Shown: positions 60,611 to 64,000 of the stretch, piece by piece
Layout of the letters: each line of letters begins with the position of its first letter
How positions within the stretch are numbered: position 1 is the first letter of the stretch
NCBI GenBank assembly: GCA_016210055.1
Contig: JACQUZ010000053.1
Location: 1-64,000 of the forward strand
Source: Deltaproteobacteria bacterium
Lineage (GTDB): Bacteria > Myxococcota_A > Polyangia > Haliangiales > SHYZ01
Length of the DNA: 64,000 nucleotides
Reading direction: 5' to 3'
Notes under the pieces: generated by a model
Databases searched by the model: none
What the model was told of the DNA's origin: nothing
What the model saw: only the letters and a program-made list of their open reading frames with translations
Made by a program: the position numbers and the translations under genes

Positions 60611-61464
60611 GTATCTCGGCGATCAAGCGCTACGCGAGCCTCGTGGCGTTGCCGCACACCATCTTCAGCCTCCCCTTTGCCCTAGGCGCTGCGGCCATCG
60701 CAGGTGAAAAGGCGCACCCGCCGTTGTCACGGTATGCCTGGATCGTCTTGGCCGTCGCGTCAGCACGCACCGCGGCAATGTCATTCAATCGCTATGCCGA
60801 CCGCGAGATCGACGCCAAGAACCCGCGCACGAAAGGCCGCGAGATCCCACGCGGTGCAGTTTCGCCGCAGGGAGCACTGGCCCTTTGCGCTGTCGCGTCG
60901 GCGCTCTTCGTCGTCACGGCCTGGAGGCTGGGACCCCTTCCGCTGGCGCTTTCCCCAATCGCCCTGGCGGTGTGCCTGGGCTACTCGCTTGCCAAGCGGT
61001 TCACCTCGTTGCCGCACTTGATCCTGGGCCTCGCCTTGGCCGGCGCTCCTTGCGGCGCATGGATCGCGATCACCGGCGGTTTCGGCTGGGCACCCCTCGC
61101 CCTGTCTCTTGCCGTCGCGGCGTGGGTGGCTGGCTTTGACCTCATCTACGCCTGCCAGGACGCAGGGTTTGACCGGGCGCACGGCGTTGGCTCGGTCGCG
61201 GCGCGCTGGGGAATCCCAGCGGCGCTCAAGCTGTCCTCGGCGCTGCACATGGCCACCTCCGCAGGACTCCTGCTCTTTGGTGTCCTTCTGAACCTTGGCA
61301 TCGCCTACTACGTGGGGACCTTCGCCATAGTGGTCACGCTGGCCTACGAGCACGCGATCGTGTCGCCGGGTGATCTTACCCGCGTCAACCGAGCCTTCTT
61401 CGACCTGAACGGCTACGTCTCGCTCATCTTCGGCGCCTGCGCCGTCGTGGAGGCCCTGACATGA
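60607..61464 (+). CDS. mqnP: UbiA-type prenyltransferase (futalosine pathway MqnP)
   Basis: A 285-residue membrane prenyltransferase with about eight helices. The first Asp-rich motif is NRYADREIDAKNPRT and the second YACQDAGFDRAHGVGS, both placed as in UbiA. It should attach the polyprenyl chain to 1,4-dihydroxy-6-naphthoate. The prenyl donor is probably made by the first gene of the operon. ATG at 60607; the stop overlaps the next start (ATGA). By sequence alone it belongs to the UbiA family; the specific step is from context. Confidence 0.87.
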   Translation: MSISAIKRYASLVALPHTIFSLPFALGAAAIAGEKAHPPLSRYAWIVLAVASARTAAMSFNRYADREIDAKNPRTKGREIPRGAVSPQGALALCAVASALFVVTAWRLGPLPLALSPIALAVCLGYSLAKRFTSLPHLILGLALAGAPCGAWIAITGGFGWAPLALSLAVAAWVAGFDLIYACQDAGFDRAHGVGSVAARWGIPAALKLSSALHMATSAGLLLFGVLLNLGIAYYVGTFAIVVTLAYEHAIVSPGDLTRVNRAFFDLNGYVSLIFGACAVVEALT

Positions 61465-62672
61465 TCGTCCTCTTGGACCCGCACGCCTCTTCGGCCCAGG
61501 TCGCCGCGGTCGAGGCCGAGCTCGCGAGGCTCGGTGCCGGCGCGAGGCGCGTGCAGGGAGGCACCCGGATTGCGCTCGAGGCCCAGGCCATGGGCATCCC
61601 ACTCGCCAGGGACGCGCGCGAGAGGCTCCTCGCACTCCCCGCCGTGGACGACGTTCTCGACGCGAAAAGCCCCCACCCCCGAGCCAGCAGCGCTCCACGC
61701 CTGGTCGTGGTCGGCGATCGGACGCTCGGTAAGCCTGAGGTCGTCCTAGGCGGCGCCGAGGTTGTGCTTTGCGCCGGCCCATGCGCCGTCGACGAGACCA
61801 TCGCCGACGGCGCGCGCATGGTGCGCGCGGCTTCCGCCAAGCTTCTCCGCGGCGGCACGTGGAAACCGCGCACCTCGCCATACAGCTTTCAAGGCGGAGG
61901 CAAGCGCGCCCTCCTGGACCTGCGTGGAGCCGCGGATGCCGTGGGTCTTCCCATCGTCGTCGAAGTCGTCGACGAAGAGTCTCTCGAAGCCGCCGAGCCC
62001 CACGTGGACTTGCTGCAAATCGGCGCCAGAAATGGCCAGAACTATGCCTTTCTAAGCACCGTCGGGGCGGCGAGGCGCCCGGTGCTCCTCAAGCGCGCCC
62101 CCGGAGCCACGGTGCATGAATGGCTCTTGGCGGCGGAGCATCTCCTCCTCGCGGGCTGCCCAGCGCTGGTGTTCTGTGAGCGCGGCATCCGCACCTTCGA
62201 GCCCGGCTCGAGGTACACGCTCGACCTGGCGGCCGTGACCCTTGCTCGCGCCGCGTCGCCCGCCCCCATCTTTGTCGATCCGTCGCACCCGGCAGGGACC
62301 CGCGCGCTGGTCCTGCCGCTCGCTCTTGCGGGCGTCGCTGCCGGCGCCGACGGACTACTCGTCGAGGCGCACCCAGACCCCGGGCGCGCTCGTTCGGACG
62401 CGGCGCAGGCGCTCACCGGCGACGACCTGGCACGCCTATCGCTCTGCGTGGCCTCCGTGGCCGGTGCGGTGGGCCGGCGCTACGCTTGTGAATTGGTGAA
62501 TCATGAGAGCATTACCCATTCCCACGAACGACCCGATCGGCCCGTCACTCCTGAAGATCGCCGACGCGATCGGGGGGCTGATGGAATTCTGGGGATTCAA
62601 GCGGGTCATGGGTCGGATGTGGACCGTCCTGTACCTCACGCCCCAGCCCTTGTCGGCCCAGGAGCTGGGTGA
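61461..62672 (+). CDS. aroF: 3-deoxy-7-phosphoheptulonate synthase, type I beta, with run-on C-terminus
   Basis: DAHP synthase, first enzyme of the shikimate pathway, condensing phosphoenolpyruvate and erythrose 4-phosphate. It has an N-terminal ferredoxin-like regulatory domain (1-75), then VVLCAGPCAVDE, KLLRGGTWKPRTSPYSFQG, LLQIGARNGQNYAF, LLKRAPGATVHEW, FCERGIRTFE, IFVDPSHPAGTRAL and LLVEAHPDPGRARSDAAQ. The family normally ends about 25 residues after that, near GRRYACEL (about 62495). The frame instead continues 57 codons through the next gene in another frame. It supplies chorismate for menaquinone (inference). Starts ATGA-coupled to mqnP. Confidence 0.88.
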   Translation: MIVLLDPHASSAQVAAVEAELARLGAGARRVQGGTRIALEAQAMGIPLARDARERLLALPAVDDVLDAKSPHPRASSAPRLVVVGDRTLGKPEVVLGGAEVVLCAGPCAVDETIADGARMVRAASAKLLRGGTWKPRTSPYSFQGGGKRALLDLRGAADAVGLPIVVEVVDEESLEAAEPHVDLLQIGARNGQNYAFLSTVGAARRPVLLKRAPGATVHEWLLAAEHLLLAGCPALVFCERGIRTFEPGSRYTLDLAAVTLARAASPAPIFVDPSHPAGTRALVLPLALAGVAAGADGLLVEAHPDPGRARSDAAQALTGDDLARLSLCVASVAGAVGRRYACELVNHESITHSHERPDRPVTPEDRRRDRGADGILGIQAGHGSDVDRPVPHAPALVGPGAG

Positions 62673-63060
62673 AACCCTCACCATGAGCGCCGGGGCGGTC
62701 TCGATGACGCTCCAGGAGCTCACCAAGTGGGGAGTCGTCAAGAAGGCTTGGCGTCCCGGCGAGCGGCGCGACTACTACGAGCCCGAGCGGTCCATCTGGA
62801 AAATGGTGTCCCGCGTGTTCCGCGAGCGCGAGCTTCAGCAAGTGCGCGCCATCATCGAGACCTTCGAGGAGGCCCTCTCCGAGGTCGCCAAGGCTCTCGG
62901 CGCCCACCCCGAAGAGAGCGCCCGCCTCAAGTTCGTGACCGAGCGACTTGAGTCCCTGGTGAACCTGGCGCGCGTGGGCGAGAAAATCCTTCGGGCCATC
63001 CTTGACGGTGATCTCATCGGTCCCACGCCGATTAAGAATTTCTTCGAGGGAAACTCATGA
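62503..63060 (+). CDS. GbsR/MarR-type transcriptional regulator
   Basis: A 185-residue winged-helix protein. LMEFWGFKRVMGRMWTVLYL and LSAQELGETLTMSAGAVSMT LQELTKWGVVKK form the GbsR-type helix-turn-helix and its lead-in, followed by the wing GERRDYYEPE and long C-terminal dimerisation helices (about 105-170). GbsR-type regulators control osmolyte and other metabolic genes; here it lies inside the menaquinone operon, which it may regulate. ATG at 62503 lies within the run-on end of the DAHP synthase frame (170-base overlap). The stop overlaps the mqnD start (ATGA). Confidence 0.85.
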   Translation: MRALPIPTNDPIGPSLLKIADAIGGLMEFWGFKRVMGRMWTVLYLTPQPLSAQELGETLTMSAGAVSMTLQELTKWGVVKKAWRPGERRDYYEPERSIWKMVSRVFRERELQQVRAIIETFEEALSEVAKALGAHPEESARLKFVTERLESLVNLARVGEKILRAILDGDLIGPTPIKNFFEGNS

Positions 63061-63863
63061 ACGGGCGCCTTTCCGTCGCTCACTCCGTAGACCTAGACGA
63101 CGCATTCATGTTCTGGGCCCTCGCCACCGGCCGCCTCGATCCGAAGCCCCATGGCGTCTCGAGCGTCGAGTTTCGCGCTGCGGATACAGAAACCCTGAAC
63201 CGCTGCGCCGCAGATGGCAAGGCGGACGTCGTCGCGGTTTCCATCGCCGCGGTCCCGGAGCTGCGAGACTACCTTCTCCTCCCCCATGGAGGCTCGGTTG
63301 GACGTGGCTACGGCCCGGTCGTGGTGGCGCGCGAGCCGCTTGCCGCCCGGGACCTCTCCGGTCGCCGCGTCGGTATCCCTGGAGCTCGGACAACGGCTGC
63401 CCGGCTCTTGGCCGGAGCGGCCCCCAAAGCCGAGCCCGTGGTGGTGCCGTTTCACGGATCCTTCGACGCGCTCGAGGCTGGCGAGGTCGATGCCGCGCTG
63501 CTGATCCATGAGGGCCGGCTCGTTTATCGGAAGCTCGGATATCATCTCGTCCTGGACCTCGGAGAATGGTGGACCAATGAGACCGGTCTCCCGCTTCCCC
63601 TTGGAGGGAACGTCATCCGACGAGCGCTCGGAGCCGAACGGATTGCCACGGTCTCTCAAATGCTACGCGAGTCGATCGCCATGGCACTTGCTCGGCGCGA
63701 TGAGGCCATCGACGAGCTCCTGGCGACGCGCCCATCCATGTCCCGCGGTGATGCGAGCGAGTACCTGTCGCTCTATGCCAACCAGGACACCCTCGATTAC
63801 GGCCCCGAGGGACGCCGCGCGATCAGTCGCCTTCTCGGCATGGATGTGGAGTGGGCCCCCTAG
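63057..63863 (+). CDS. mqnD: 1,4-Dihydroxy-6-naphthoate synthase
   Basis: A 268-residue periplasmic-binding-protein-fold enzyme that converts cyclic dehypoxanthine futalosine to 1,4-dihydroxy-6-naphthoate. Marks of MqnD are HSVDLDDAFMFWALATG near the start, GGSVGRGYGPVVVAREPL, VGIPGARTTAARLL, EVDAALLIHEGRLVYRKLG and NETGLPLPLGGNVIRRALG. Last gene of the operon on this strand, starting ATGA after the regulator. Its TAG shares the palindromic CTAG with the stop of the convergent gene. Confidence 0.93.
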   Translation: MNGRLSVAHSVDLDDAFMFWALATGRLDPKPHGVSSVEFRAADTETLNRCAADGKADVVAVSIAAVPELRDYLLLPHGGSVGRGYGPVVVAREPLAARDLSGRRVGIPGARTTAARLLAGAAPKAEPVVVPFHGSFDALEAGEVDAALLIHEGRLVYRKLGYHLVLDLGEWWTNETGLPLPLGGNVIRRALGAERIATVSQMLRESIAMALARRDEAIDELLATRPSMSRGDASEYLSLYANQDTLDYGPEGRRAISRLLGMDVEWAP

Positions 63864-64000
63864 AGGACCCGCCCGAGCGCCAAGATGGCGGCCTGCTCCG
63901 CGGACTTCGCGTGGACCTGCCACTCCTTGCGCGCGCCCTCTCCAACATGGTTGGCGACTGCCAGGAGCGCTGCGACCGGCACGCCCGCTCTGGCGCAGGC
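63860..64000 (-). CDS. mqnB: Nucleoside phosphorylase-family fragment, probable futalosine hydrolase MqnB (3' end)
   Basis: The last 46 codons of a gene that enters from the right edge on the minus strand. The visible end includes ACARAGVPVAALLAVANHVG followed by EWQVHAKSAEQAAILALGRVL, which fits the C-terminal AvsN-VG...W helix of the PNP/UDP phosphorylase fold. MqnB, which removes hypoxanthine from futalosine, belongs to this family and is the one futalosine enzyme not found elsewhere in the window, so the identification is mainly by context. Another nucleosidase is possible. Confidence 0.5.
   Translation of the reverse strand, partial: ACARAGVPVAALLAVANHVGEGARKEWQVHAKSAEQAAILALGRVL

Overview
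The window is GC-rich, densely coded chromosomal DNA from a Gram-negative bacterium. Several traits point to Myxococcota (a Sorangiineae/Polyangia-like lineage): an Ala/Asp/Pro-rich linker in an exported glycoside hydrolase, a protein fusing an ATPase to PEGA repeats, a MopE-type metal-binding motif, many orphan hybrid sensor kinases, and a type-B menaquinone-linked succinate dehydrogenase beside a futalosine menaquinone pathway. That placement is inference; no rRNA, tRNA or CRISPR array was seen.

Layout. 1-6.5 kb: the 3' part of pyruvate dehydrogenase E1 (aceE) and E2 (aceF), converging on sdhC-sdhA-sdhB and a small DUF1059 gene. 6.5-13.9 kb: a YfhO-like membrane protein, an ornithine-racemase-like enzyme, an EamA exporter, a GH5 lipoprotein and three small Cys-rich exported proteins. 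14.0-21.5 kb: a CusCBA-type heavy-metal efflux operon ending in a DUF3347 lipoprotein; its RND pump carries a roughly 115-residue Gly/Met-rich insertion. 21.7-28.1 kb: a YwiC-like membrane protein, a DauA-like FAD enzyme, a globin-coupled sensor kinase with its NtrC-type partner, and a Phd/ParE-type toxin-antitoxin pair.

28.1-31.3 kb is an AT-richer accessory island with a possible IS21-type end. It holds two copies of an apparently undescribed module, a ribbon-helix-helix (RHH) type protein divergent from a Cys-rich exported protein, with inverted-repeat sites between the divergent genes of each copy. This is the best candidate for a new system.

31.3-49.4 kb: two operons of polytopic GT39/ArnT-like glycosyltransferases and an alkaline-phosphatase-superfamily membrane protein, flanking a PilZ protein and two large orphan histidine kinases. 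The second operon is followed by a 192-bp MITE-like inverted repeat and a promoter that appears to drive a leaderless mRNA for the ATPase-PEGA fusion.

52.1-64 kb: a nearly complete, translationally coupled futalosine menaquinone operon. It encodes polyprenyl diphosphate synthase, MqnL, MenG, MqnM, a stand-alone MqnE-C-terminus-like protein, MqnE, an MqnA-MqnC fusion, MqnX, MqnP, a DAHP synthase that can feed chorismate, a GbsR/MarR-type regulator and MqnD; a convergent fragment at the edge fits MqnB. The menaquinone made here is the probable electron acceptor of the SdhCAB complex at the other end of the window.
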